A DNA stretch of 64,000 nt from Metabacillus_B sp050107715 (GTDB lineage: Bacteria; Bacillota; Bacilli; Bacillales; Bacillaceae), in assembly GCF_050107715.1 (NCBI RefSeq), contig NZ_JBNILN010000005.1:62001-126000 (forward strand). The letters run 5' to 3'. This document shows, piece after piece, positions 15,757 through 22,998 of the stretch. How positions within the stretch are numbered: the first letter of the stretch is position 1; each line of letters begins with the position of its first letter. The notes under the pieces are model-generated. The model worked only from the letters and a program-made list of their open reading frames with translations. It ran no database searches and was not told where the DNA came from. The position numbers were made by a program, and so were the translations under genes.

Positions 15757-16401
15757 GTGGCGGAAATTCGATCACTTTCACTGGAAATGATGAAAATTTT
15801 ATCCGATCCGCGCAGACTGCGGATTTTAAATGCAGCGTCAGAAAGACCGATGACGGTAAAACAGCTGGCAAGCCTTCTTGGGGAACAGCCTTCCCGGCTT
15901 TATTATCACGTTAAGAAGCTTGAAGAAGCAGAACTGCTTGAGATGACCGAGACAAAACAGCTCGGCAACCTTGTTGAAAAATACTACAAGACGATTAACT
16001 CAGAGAACATCATTTACCGGGGAGATCTGCAGGCGCAGGCGAGTGAGCCGGAGCTTTCCCTCGCCCTTAAGCACCAGCTCCTCTCTCCAGCCTTACAGCT
16101 TTATGAAAAATCGCTTGCTAAAATCAGGGAAGAAAAGAGAAATGGGCGTGAACTCACTGAAATGCCCTATCACGTCAATTTCAGTTCGTCCAGCCGCCGG
16201 ATGACCGCGAAGCAATGGAGGGAAACCACAGCTGGCCTCATCTCGGCACTTGGGGTAAAAAGAGAATCCGAAGAACCGATCCATCAGCCGTTTAAAAGCG
16301 ATGAAGAAGCGGAAAAGTCCGGAACCTACCAATACGTTTTGATCAGCTACCGGATTGAAGATGCGGAGGAGCTGGGATTCATTGAAGAAAAGGAAGACTA
16401 A
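15757..16401 (+). CDS. ArsR-like winged-helix regulator with C-terminal extension
   Basis: A 214-residue protein. The N-terminal winged helix is clear: MKILSDPRRLRILNAASERPMTVKQLASLLGEQPSRLYYHVKKLEEAELL (about 9-58), with the wing at VEKYYKTI. No Cys metal site of the arsenic type is present. The remaining 130 residues form a helical and mixed domain that may bind a ligand or mediate dimerisation. GTG start with AGGTGG eight bases upstream is preferred to an earlier GTG. Follows the MFS gene and is the likely reader of the 28-bp palindrome. Confidence 0.82.
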   Translation: MAEIRSLSLEMMKILSDPRRLRILNAASERPMTVKQLASLLGEQPSRLYYHVKKLEEAELLEMTETKQLGNLVEKYYKTINSENIIYRGDLQAQASEPELSLALKHQLLSPALQLYEKSLAKIREEKRNGRELTEMPYHVNFSSSSRRMTAKQWRETTAGLISALGVKRESEEPIHQPFKSDEEAEKSGTYQYVLISYRIEDAEELGFIEEKED

Positions 16402-16427
16402 AAAACCCAAGCATCCGCTTGGGTTTT
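16402..16427. terminator. Bidirectional terminator, ArsR/HxlR
   Basis: AAAACCCAAGC and GCTTGGGTTTT arms with a four-base loop between convergent genes. Confidence 0.85.
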
Positions 16428-16431
16428 CCCT

Positions 16432-16755
16432 TTATCCGCCATTCTCTGTCCCCCACCGGTGCATCTCCTTTAAGACCGGCATCAGCGTTCTCCCTTGCTC
16501 CGTCATCGTGTACTCAACTCTTGGCGGAACGGTTTCATACGGCGTCCGGCTGATAAACCCGTCTTCCTCCAGCTCCTTTAACTGCCGGCTCATTACTTTA
16601 TCGGCGACCCCGGGAAGGAGCGTGCGGATTTCACCGTACCGCATGGTGCCATCCACTCCAAGATGCCATAGGATGACTGTCTTCCACTTTCCGCCGATTT
16701 TCCTCAGTGTATATTCAATCGAGCATTTCAGCTTGCCCTCTTCATTTACCTGCAT
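16432..16755 (-). CDS. HxlR-family regulator
   Basis: A 107-residue winged-helix regulator with the family pattern KCSIEYTLRKIGGKWKTVILWHL, then MRYGEIRTLLPGVADKVMSRQLKELEEDGFISR and VEYTMTEQGRTLMPVL. The single Cys near the N-terminus (KCSIEYTL, about residue 10) matches the position used for redox or aldehyde sensing in related HxlR/YodB/HypR proteins. It is divergent from a VOC protein, with a perfect palindrome between them, so it probably controls that gene and itself. Confidence 0.88.
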   Translation of the reverse strand: MQVNEEGKLKCSIEYTLRKIGGKWKTVILWHLGVDGTMRYGEIRTLLPGVADKVMSRQLKELEEDGFISRTPYETVPPRVEYTMTEQGRTLMPVLKEMHRWGTENGG

Positions 16756-16770
16756 ACTCTCACGTCCTTC

Positions 16771-16786
16771 CTTACCTTAAGGTAAG
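16771..16786. promoter_or_regulatory. 16-bp perfect palindrome, HxlR operator candidate
   Basis: CTTACCTTAAGGTAAG lies 16 bp upstream of the HxlR start and 83 bp upstream of the divergent VOC gene. Confidence 0.75.
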
Positions 16787-16869
16787 TTTCCCACAAAAAA
16801 GTGCCTTCTTACTAATTTTTTAGCGGCTGTCTATAATAAAACCATACTCATTCAAAAGGAGGAAATACA

Positions 16870-17364
16870 ATGCTTCCATATCCAAAATCTTTTTCACATA
16901 TCGGTCTTTCCGTCCCTGACCTGGACAAGGCTGTTCAATTTTACACCGAGGTTCTCGGCTGGTATGTCATCATGGAGCCGTCTGATGTAGAAAACGACGA
17001 CTCTCCAGTAGGACAGATGTGCCGCGACGTGTTCGGCAATGACTGGGACAAGTTCCGCATCGCCCATCTCGCAACCGGTGATAAGATTGGCGTCGAGCTG
17101 TTTGAATTCCCGCAAAACGAAAAGCCCGAGAACAACTTCGAATTCTGGAAAACCGGCATCTTCCACTTCTGCGTACAGGACCCTGATATTGAAGGGCTTG
17201 TCGAAAAAATTAAAGCACACGGCGGCAAACAGCGCATGCCGATTCGTGAATACTATCCTGGAGACAAGCCGTACAAAATGGTCTACGTTGAGGATCCATT
17301 CGGCAATATTTTTGAGATCTATACACACAGCTACGAGCTGACATATTCCCAAGGTGCCTATTAA
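16870..17364 (+). CDS. VOC family protein, glyoxalase-like
   Basis: A 164-residue vicinal oxygen chelate protein with metal-site residues in the usual places: HIGLSVPDLDKAVQFYTEVLGW (His near 11), GVELFEFP (Glu near 79), FHFCVQDPDIEGLVEKIKAHGG (His near 98) and DPFGNIFEIYTHSYE (Glu near 151). Two His and two Glu suggest a working metal centre, as in lactoylglutathione lyases and dioxygenases. GGAGG eight bases before ATG. Regulated, by inference, by the divergent HxlR protein, fitting a reactive-aldehyde or quinone stress role. Confidence 0.82.
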   Translation: MLPYPKSFSHIGLSVPDLDKAVQFYTEVLGWYVIMEPSDVENDDSPVGQMCRDVFGNDWDKFRIAHLATGDKIGVELFEFPQNEKPENNFEFWKTGIFHFCVQDPDIEGLVEKIKAHGGKQRMPIREYYPGDKPYKMVYVEDPFGNIFEIYTHSYELTYSQGAY

Positions 17365-17373
17365 GCAATCAGC

Positions 17374-17408
17374 AGTCCTTTTCCATTTGGAATCGGGCTT
17401 TTTTTTAT
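17374..17408 (+). terminator. Terminator of the VOC gene, IS insertion point
   Basis: AGTCC-TTCC / GGAA-GGGCT stem followed by T8. The IS1595 element inserted in this T tract; its duplicated target TTTTTTAT is at 17401-17408. Confidence 0.75.
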
Positions 17409-17441
17409 AGCTCTGTTAATCTTTGATGTTGATATTTAGTA

Positions 17442-17485
17442 AAAAAAAAGAGAACTTTCCTGGATGAAGAAGTTCTCTTTTTTTT
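17442..17485. terminator. Terminator of the passenger genes
   Basis: AAGAGAACTT / AAGTTCTCTT stem flanked by A and T runs on both sides, just inside the left IS end and 14 bases after the acetyltransferase stop. Confidence 0.85.
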
Positions 17486-17498
17486 ATATAAACGACCG

Positions 17499-18005
17499 TT
17501 ATATTTTACGGCGATATCTGAATGAAATATAGTCTTCATCTTCATTATTATCAAAGCTGTCTTGCTCTGTTTCAAACTGAAAGCCTCTTGCCTCATAAAA
17601 AGGAATGCCTTTCATATTCCCTTTTGAGACAGATACCCACTGTTCAGTTGCTCCTTTGCTTTTTTGTAATTCAGTAAGGACTTGTAAAAGCTGAGTTCCT
17701 ATTCCTTCTCCTCGCCGATTAGGGTCTAAATAAAGTACGAATACCTCGCCCTTATCTTTATCAATTAATCCTCCACCTATCGCTCCAACTACTTTTTCAC
17801 CTTCTAAAGCTATAAAATAACCATTCCAACCATCATTAGAGTGTAAAACCTCTTTATGGACTCTATCATAATTATAAAATTCACTTATAATTCTTTCTAT
17901 GTATTCTAATGAATGTGTATTTATATAAGTAGCCCTATAACCGTCTGAACAAACTTTAATGATACCTTCAATATGTTGTATATCTGCTTTTTTTACTTCA
18001 ATCAA
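17499..18005 (-). CDS. GNAT acetyltransferase, IS passenger
   Basis: A 168-residue acetyl-CoA-dependent N-acetyltransferase. VVGAIGGGLIDKDKGEVFVLYLDPNRRGEGIGTQLLQVLTELQ (about 83-125) contains the strand-loop-helix that binds acetyl-CoA (RRGEGIG), and SKGNMKGIPFYEARGFQ closes the fold. The start is a TTG with AAGAGGG six bases upstream; it overlaps the stop of the preceding gene by eight bases, so translation is coupled. The longer open frame upstream belongs to the overlap. AT-rich like the rest of the element. As cargo of an IS it could be a drug- or toxin-modifying enzyme, but the substrate is unknown. Confidence 0.82.
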   Translation of the reverse strand: MIEVKKADIQHIEGIIKVCSDGYRATYINTHSLEYIERIISEFYNYDRVHKEVLHSNDGWNGYFIALEGEKVVGAIGGGLIDKDKGEVFVLYLDPNRRGEGIGTQLLQVLTELQKSKGATEQWVSVSKGNMKGIPFYEARGFQFETEQDSFDNNEDEDYISFRYRRKI

Positions 18006-18624
18006 AAATTGCACCCTCTTTCTGAGTATTTCTGAATATTGGCATTGCACTATTTTGAACAAAGTTACAAAGCTCGGGGTTAGAAAGCAAATTTGACAAT
18101 TCCAATAAATATAAGTAATGGTCATCACTTGAATATTCATCAATAGGAATACCTTTATCAATCATTTCTAACAAAAAAGATGAAAGAAGAATTTCAACGG
18201 TGAGATTTTCCATTTCTTCAAAATACTTTACGTTAAAACCAGCAAAAACTTTTTGCTTGATATCTTTAACATTCTGTATGACGTGTTGTAATTTTGACAT
18301 TGGAATATTAATCTCCATTAATTTATGGCAGTATTGATCAGGGTTTTCTACTATCTTTCTACCCTTATAATCATAAACGTAGTAGTAGTTTTCCTGTTCG
18401 TCTAAATTTTGTAACACCTTGGTCAATAAGTAATATTTATCAGTAAGTTCTGTTGTTAATTGCGACTTTTCCTTTCCTACTAACAGTGTTAGATTAATCG
18501 GATTAGGAATGGTGATAGAGTGAATAGAGAGAGATAAAGATGTTATTTTTGTTTTAATAATCGGATTGTTTAAATAATCATCTTGTAGTACGCCTTTATA
18601 AATGGCAATAAGAAAATGATTCAT
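17998..18624 (-). CDS. Unknown 208-aa protein, IS passenger
   Basis: ATG with AAAGGAG nine bases upstream. The product is soluble, AT-rich in codon use, and not recognised. Features: a beta-rich N-terminal part (SLSLSIHSITIPNPINLTLLVGKE), a YYYVYDYKGRKIVENPDQY segment near 80-98, and a helical C-terminal half (LTVEILLSSFLLEMIDKGIPIDEY, then HYLYLLELSNLLSNPELCNFV). No signal peptide or membrane segment. It lies between transposase and acetyltransferase inside the IS and overlaps the latter, so the two probably act together. It could be a partner, an immunity-like protein or a regulator; nothing decides. Confidence 0.75.
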   Translation of the reverse strand: MNHFLIAIYKGVLQDDYLNNPIIKTKITSLSLSIHSITIPNPINLTLLVGKEKSQLTTELTDKYYLLTKVLQNLDEQENYYYVYDYKGRKIVENPDQYCHKLMEINIPMSKLQHVIQNVKDIKQKVFAGFNVKYFEEMENLTVEILLSSFLLEMIDKGIPIDEYSSDDHYLYLLELSNLLSNPELCNFVQNSAMPIFRNTQKEGAIFD

Positions 18625-18665
18625 TCGTAAAAACTCCTTTCCCTTTTAAGGTAAACCAAAACGAA

Positions 18666-19706
18666 TTATTTGGTAAATTCTGATAATCTAAGTTTATCAT
18701 AGGTCGCATTCATCGAGAATAAACAACTTTCAACAATCATTTTACTTACCGTTGTATCATCATTTTTATGCTTAATTTGATCCAGAAATTGAAACCAACT
18801 CAAATAATGGTCGAGGTACTTCGTTGCCACACCATTAAATCGGTTTAACCAACCCTTTAGACGACTGTGATAACTATTTACATTTTGAATATGATAAACC
18901 CCTCGAACTCGTTCCTTACCATCTGATTTAAATCGGTAATGCTCAAGTCCTTTTTCTTTTGCATAAGTCATAAATGCCCGCCAAGCATCTGTACAGAGAA
19001 CATTGGTAGGAGTAAGTTTAGAACCGATTGCTTCTTCCAACCGAGTTTTTACGATCCGTCCCTGACCAACCACTTTCGAGTATGTAGCCTTCTGGCGGTC
19101 TCTTGCCACAAGAACACAGACTTGTTCTTTACTGATGCCTCGTTGTGAAGACGATCCACCTCGTTTTCGAGCTTTTCGACCTTCCACTTTACGTTTTCCT
19201 TTTTCAGAGTACAGAAAATAAGTCTCGTCCATTTCTACGATACCTTCAAATTGCTCAAAGTCCATCTCTTTAATTGCTGATAAGAGTTTATGCCTCCAAT
19301 AGAACAAAGTTACATAGTGAACCTTTAAAAGCTCTGCTGACTTACGTAATGAATAGCCTTCAATCATACATTGAACGAACTCCAACCATTTGTGAGGATG
19401 GTGAGTACGATATAGGGGGGTGTTTGTCACATCAGTAAACGTCTTCCTGCACTCTTTGCAACGATAACGTTGACGTTCAAGAGTGCGGCTACCCATTTTG
19501 ACATAATATTTACCGAAACGAACGGCTTTATTGGAATGACAATGAGAACAAGTAAGCCCATCTTTATGTTTTCGTTCAGATACCTCTTTAAATACAGGTT
19601 CACTTGTAGAATAGGATGCAAGAGATTTAGTGAAGAACTCTTTTAGACGGTATTGGTCTGCTGTACTTAACTTAGCAATTTCTTGGATGATATCCTTCAG
19701 TGCCAT
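18666..19706 (-). CDS. IS1595-family (ISXO2-like) transposase
   Basis: A 346-residue DDE-type transposase. An N-terminal zinc ribbon (CSHCHSNKAVRFGKYY ... RYRCKECRKTFTDVTNTPL, four Cys) is followed by a helix-turn-helix region (GYSLRKSAELLKVHYVTLFYWRHKLL). The catalytic ISXO2 domain shows IVEMDETYFLYSEKGKRK (first Asp), LCTDAWRAF (second Asp) and IQNVNSYHSRLKGWLNRFNGV, the family's usual Asn-containing third site. The ATG with GAGTGAG upstream is chosen, three codons inside the open frame. It appears intact, so the element may be active. Confidence 0.93.
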   Translation of the reverse strand: MALKDIIQEIAKLSTADQYRLKEFFTKSLASYSTSEPVFKEVSERKHKDGLTCSHCHSNKAVRFGKYYVKMGSRTLERQRYRCKECRKTFTDVTNTPLYRTHHPHKWLEFVQCMIEGYSLRKSAELLKVHYVTLFYWRHKLLSAIKEMDFEQFEGIVEMDETYFLYSEKGKRKVEGRKARKRGGSSSQRGISKEQVCVLVARDRQKATYSKVVGQGRIVKTRLEEAIGSKLTPTNVLCTDAWRAFMTYAKEKGLEHYRFKSDGKERVRGVYHIQNVNSYHSRLKGWLNRFNGVATKYLDHYLSWFQFLDQIKHKNDDTTVSKMIVESCLFSMNATYDKLRLSEFTK

Positions 19707-19876
19707 TCTTAACAACTCACTCTCATTCTAATTTGTATCCATTATAGAACAAGGGTTCGCTTTTTTCAAATAACAACATAGCTGTTTAACATAGCTTTTT
19801 TTATAAAAAAAAGGGATGGCAAGAGCCGGTGTCAAAAAGATACAATGGGACCATTTTCATTTTAGGAGGCAAAGGG

Positions 19877-20347
19877 ATGGACATCGCAATAAAAGAACTG
19901 CCTGAATATGAAGTTGCTTTTATAAGGAGGACCGGAAGCTATTTTGAGCCGCAAGAGCATTGGGGGCAGCTGATCGATTGGGCAATCAGCAATGGTTTAT
20001 ATCCCCCTGAACAGTCATTCATAGGAATATCATTGGACAATCCGGATACGGTTGAAAGGAATAACTGCCGCCACGACGCCTGTGTGACGATTCCGGATGG
20101 ATTCGAAAAGGAGAAGCATCCTGAAATGCAATTCAAGCGGATGAATGGAGGAGATTATGCCCTCTACCCTTTTTATGACATCCCTCCAAAATTGAAGGAT
20201 GCCTATCAGTTTATGTACGGAGAATGGCTGGTAAAAAGTGATTACAAGGCAGATCCTGACCGGTACAATCTAGAATTTAATTTGAATAACCCATCCGAAG
20301 ATCCAGAGGGAAAATGCAGAGTGGATTTATATATACCGATAAAATAA
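19877..20347 (+). CDS. GyrI-like small-molecule-binding protein
   Basis: A 156-residue SOUL/GyrI-like domain protein, homologous to the C-terminal effector domain of AraC/SoxS-Rob type regulators and to the gyrase inhibitor SbmC. IAIKELPEYEVAFIRRTGSYFEPQEHWGQLIDWA opens the domain, and GGDYALYPFYDIPPKLKDAYQFMYGEWL is the second half. It lacks any DNA-binding domain. AGGAGG eight bases before the ATG decides the start over a 16-codon longer frame. Such stand-alone domains bind drugs or hydrolyse some xenobiotics; role here unknown. Confidence 0.82.
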   Translation: MDIAIKELPEYEVAFIRRTGSYFEPQEHWGQLIDWAISNGLYPPEQSFIGISLDNPDTVERNNCRHDACVTIPDGFEKEKHPEMQFKRMNGGDYALYPFYDIPPKLKDAYQFMYGEWLVKSDYKADPDRYNLEFNLNNPSEDPEGKCRVDLYIPIK

Positions 20348-20384
20348 AAATGCTCGGCCCGAATTTGGCGCCAAGCATTTTTTT
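20346..20384 (+). terminator. Terminator, GyrI-like gene
   Basis: AAAAATGCT-GG / CC-AGCATTTTTTT stem overlapping the stop region; it may also serve the convergent pdaA gene. Confidence 0.75.
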
Positions 20385-20396
20385 AATCGTCCATTT

Positions 20397-21176
20397 TCAC
20401 ATCGGCAGCTCCGATTTCTCCACCATCAAATCATCCAGGCTCTTAAACCGGTAGCCCTCTTTCTTTAAATCCTGGATTACCTTCTCAAGTGCATCGGCGT
20501 TATCCTTTGAAACCGTATGCAGCAGCAGGACTGCCCCCGGATGGATCTGGCTCATAATGCTGTCATAGGAATAACGCCAGCCGCGCTGCGCATCGGTGTG
20601 CCAGTCTACGAATGCAAGGGACCAAAATACCGTTTGATAGCCATACTCACTCGCAAGCGAAAGGACTCTCTCACTGAAAACACCGCGGGGAGGACGCAGA
20701 TAATGCGCTTCCTGTCCAGTCAGTTTTTTCACCCGCTTGCTTACGTTGTCAAGCTCTGCTTTCAAACGAGCATCCCCGACTGCGGTAAGGTCCGGATGAA
20801 ACCACGAATGATTGCCGACGATATGGCCTTCCTTCGCCATCCGCTGCACTAAATCCGGCTGGCTTTCAAGAAAATGGCCGGTGACAAAAAAAGTCGCCGG
20901 AACATGCTCCTTTTTCAGCACATCGAGTACCTTCGGGGTATACCCATTTTCATAGCCGTTATCAAATGTGAGATAAATGTCTTTTTTATTCGGATTTCCC
21001 ATGTAGAAGGAACCGTATTTTTCCAATAGATCCTCCCGATCCTTTTCGATCCTGGCCGGCATGTGGTTCTTGCTTTTTTCAAAGCCCCAGTTGATTGGAG
21101 CATTGGAGACGGCATAGGCAGAATTCGGGAACAGCAGCAAAATGGCGAGCACCGCACTCCACATTCTTTTGCCCAT
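20397..21176 (-). CDS. pdaA: PdaA-type polysaccharide deacetylase (spore cortex)
   Basis: A 259-residue exported enzyme that removes the N-acetyl group from muramic acid, the step leading to muramic delta-lactam in spore cortex. A signal peptide (to NSAYA, about residue 21) precedes a NodB fold: IYLTFDNGYENGYTPKVLDVL, where Asn replaces the second Asp of the common TFDDG motif as in PdaA; HIVGNHSWFHPDLT (metal His pair); YLRPPRGVFSE; and ALLLHTVSKDNADAL. ATG with AGGAGTG eight bases upstream. In B. subtilis pdaA is expressed in the forespore, and its presence points to an endospore former. Confidence 0.9.
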   Translation of the reverse strand: MGKRMWSAVLAILLLFPNSAYAVSNAPINWGFEKSKNHMPARIEKDREDLLEKYGSFYMGNPNKKDIYLTFDNGYENGYTPKVLDVLKKEHVPATFFVTGHFLESQPDLVQRMAKEGHIVGNHSWFHPDLTAVGDARLKAELDNVSKRVKKLTGQEAHYLRPPRGVFSERVLSLASEYGYQTVFWSLAFVDWHTDAQRGWRYSYDSIMSQIHPGAVLLLHTVSKDNADALEKVIQDLKKEGYRFKSLDDLMVEKSELPM

Positions 21177-21334
21177 TCTGATCACTCCTTTTTAAACGCT
21201 TTGTCCTATAGGGTGTACAACCTTTTCCTAAAACATTTACATAAAAAAAGATAAATGTTGTCCCATTCTCTGCATAAAATGATGGGGAAAAGGAAAGAAC
21301 GAAGATGGAGCGAAATCTAAAAGCGAGGTGCAGC

Positions 21335-21625
21335 ATGGAGAATCTTCACTTTGATCTTCCCATTGGTTTGTTGGGAGTATGCGGAATTGCTGGTTTCCTT
21401 CTGATAATGGCAGGAGTTCGTCTTTACTCAAAAGCGGAGCGGACAAACGCCATCCCCGTTGCGTACATCGGTTTGTACCTAGCGTCTATTCCAATCCTGG
21501 ACGCCGCCTCCATTGTCAAAAGGACATCAACCTTCTGGGATTTAACACAACTCGTGCTGCTGAGCGCAGCCGTCATGTGGCTTTCGTTTTATAAACCAAA
21601 AGAAAGAAGCGGCAAGGATGCCTGA
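21335..21625 (+). CDS. Small integral membrane protein, unknown
   Basis: A 96-residue protein with three hydrophobic segments (about 8-28, 40-55 and 68-86), a basic loop after the first (RLYSKAERTN) and a basic tail (KPKERSGKD). GAGGTG upstream supports this ATG; an ATG ten codons earlier is also possible. I do not recognise a family. It lies alone between pdaA and nagA, with its own strong terminator. Confidence 0.65.
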   Translation: MENLHFDLPIGLLGVCGIAGFLLIMAGVRLYSKAERTNAIPVAYIGLYLASIPILDAASIVKRTSTFWDLTQLVLLSAAVMWLSFYKPKERSGKDA

Positions 21626-21649
21626 ATGGGGCATGCTTGCTTTTTTTTT
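21612..21649 (+). terminator. Terminator of the small membrane gene
   Basis: GCAAG-ATGCC / GGCAT-CTTGC stem followed by T9; overlaps the stop codon. Confidence 0.85.
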
Positions 21650-21673
21650 GGCAAAAACCTTGGTCCTATATAG

Positions 21674-21685
21674 TTGTCTAAACCA
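21674..21685 (+). promoter_or_regulatory. Degenerate NagR-type box
   Basis: TTGTCTAAACCA, about 100 bp before nagA; resembles the TGGTCTAGACCA core of NagR (YvoA) sites with three changes. Confidence 0.4.
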
Positions 21686-21721
21686 CCTAATCCTCTCTCT
21701 TTTCAAAACCTTTTCCCGAAC

Positions 21722-21733
21722 AGGTCTAGACCA
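21722..21733. promoter_or_regulatory. NagR (YvoA) operator candidate
   Basis: AGGTCTAGACCA contains a perfect GGTCTAGACC palindrome and lies about 54 bp upstream of nagA, as the GlcNAc-6-phosphate-responsive repressor site does in B. subtilis. No nagR gene follows nagB here, so the repressor would be encoded elsewhere. Confidence 0.6.
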
Positions 21734-21786
21734 GCTATCCGACGAATGCTAAAATATGGGTAAGATCCTTTACAAGGAGGCCATCC

Positions 21787-22998
21787 ATGGAAACGAATAA
21801 ACCGCTCCTTCTTACAAACCTCACAATTTACGCTGAAGACCGCACAATTGAAAATGGCTATCTCCGCCTGAAGAATGAAAAAATAGCAGATTATGGCTCG
21901 CTTGACGGTTACTTTTTTGACGAGGCTGAATATGAGAGAGTGATTAAGCTGTCCCCGTCCTTTTCCCTCATTCCCGGCATGATTGATGTCCATGTTCACG
22001 GGGCTGGCGGGTGCGATACGATGGATGCTGTTCCCGATGCACTCAAAACCATCGCTGAGACACTCGCTCAGGAGGGAACGACCGGATTTTTAGCAACGAC
22101 GATTACGCAGGATTCCCATTTGATTGAGAAAGCGTTGTGCAATGCAGCGGAGTACATAGGGGCTGGACAGGAGCCCGGGAAAGCAGAAGTTCTCGGCGTC
22201 CATCTGGAAGGGCCGTTTATTTCCCGGAAACGGGCAGGGGCCCAGCCGCTTTCGCATATTAAAGAGCCGGATACCGAAGTGTTTAAAAACTGGCAGGAGC
22301 TTTCGAAGGGGCATATTAAGCTGGTGACTCTTGCACCTGAAGAGCCGGGAGCTCATGAGCTGATCAGACATCTGAAAGCATCAGGAGCAGTCGCCTCCAT
22401 CGGTCACTCTGATGCAACATATGAACAGGTGGAGGAAGCTATTAATGCCGGTGCAGCCCATGTGACGCATCTTTTTAACGGCATGAGGGGCATTCACCAC
22501 AGAGAGCCGGGGGTAATGGGAGCTGCACTGTTAAGAGATGAACTGACAGTCGAGCTGATTACAGACGGTATTCACGCCCGCCCTGAGATGATTCTGCTTG
22601 CCTACAAGCAAAAACCGAAGGAAAACGTGATTCTTATCACCGATTCGCTTCGGGCAAAATGCATGGCTCCCGGAACGTATGACCTCGGCGGGCAACATGT
22701 TACCGTTACCGAAACGAAGGCAGCTCTTGAGGATGGGACGCTGGCCGGAAGCATGTTAAAAATGAAGGATGCCCTGGTCAATTATTCGAGGTTCACCAAC
22801 TGCACAATGGAAGAGCTGATCCTCGCGGTCTCCACCAATCCTGCGAGACAGCTGAATGTGCTGGACCGGAAAGGATCAATTGCTGAAGGGAAAGACGCAG
22901 ATCTTGTTATATTAAACAAGGAAAAAGAAGTCGTGATGACCATTTGCCGCGGAAAAATTGCTTTTGAAAAAGGGGGAGTGGATCATGGAGATCATTGA
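21787..22998 (+). CDS. nagA: N-acetylglucosamine-6-phosphate deacetylase
   Basis: A 403-residue cytoplasmic amidohydrolase converting GlcNAc-6-P to GlcN-6-P and acetate. LIPGMIDVHVHGAGGCDTMD (about 57-76) carries the first metal histidines, GVHLEGPFISRKRAGA (about 137-152) the metal Glu, and IGHSDATYEQVEEAINAGAAHVTHLFNGMRGIHHREPG (about 203-240) the two further histidines. LITDSLRA (near 286) holds the catalytic Asp. AAGGAGG lies upstream of the ATG. The end overlaps the start of nagB by 14 bases, a tight operon. Confidence 0.95.
   Translation: METNKPLLLTNLTIYAEDRTIENGYLRLKNEKIADYGSLDGYFFDEAEYERVIKLSPSFSLIPGMIDVHVHGAGGCDTMDAVPDALKTIAETLAQEGTTGFLATTITQDSHLIEKALCNAAEYIGAGQEPGKAEVLGVHLEGPFISRKRAGAQPLSHIKEPDTEVFKNWQELSKGHIKLVTLAPEEPGAHELIRHLKASGAVASIGHSDATYEQVEEAINAGAAHVTHLFNGMRGIHHREPGVMGAALLRDELTVELITDGIHARPEMILLAYKQKPKENVILITDSLRAKCMAPGTYDLGGQHVTVTETKAALEDGTLAGSMLKMKDALVNYSRFTNCTMEELILAVSTNPARQLNVLDRKGSIAEGKDADLVILNKEKEVVMTICRGKIAFEKGGVDHGDH

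Larger units (their letters stand above)
17409..19796 (-). mobile_element. IS1595-family element with two passenger genes, complete
   Basis: A 2388-bp unit. Its ends are imperfect inverted repeats of 29 bp (17409-17437 and 19768-19796), both starting AGCT-TGTTAA with a conserved ATGTTG core and TATTT at the inner end, 22 of 29 positions matching. The identical octamer TTTTTTAT lies immediately outside each end (17401-17408 and 19797-19804), the 8-bp target duplication expected for this family. Inside, all on the minus strand, are the transposase (18666-19706), an unknown 208-residue gene and a GNAT acetyltransferase. Some IS1595-family members are known to carry passenger genes. The insertion is in the terminator T tract of the upstream VOC gene. 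Confidence 0.9.
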
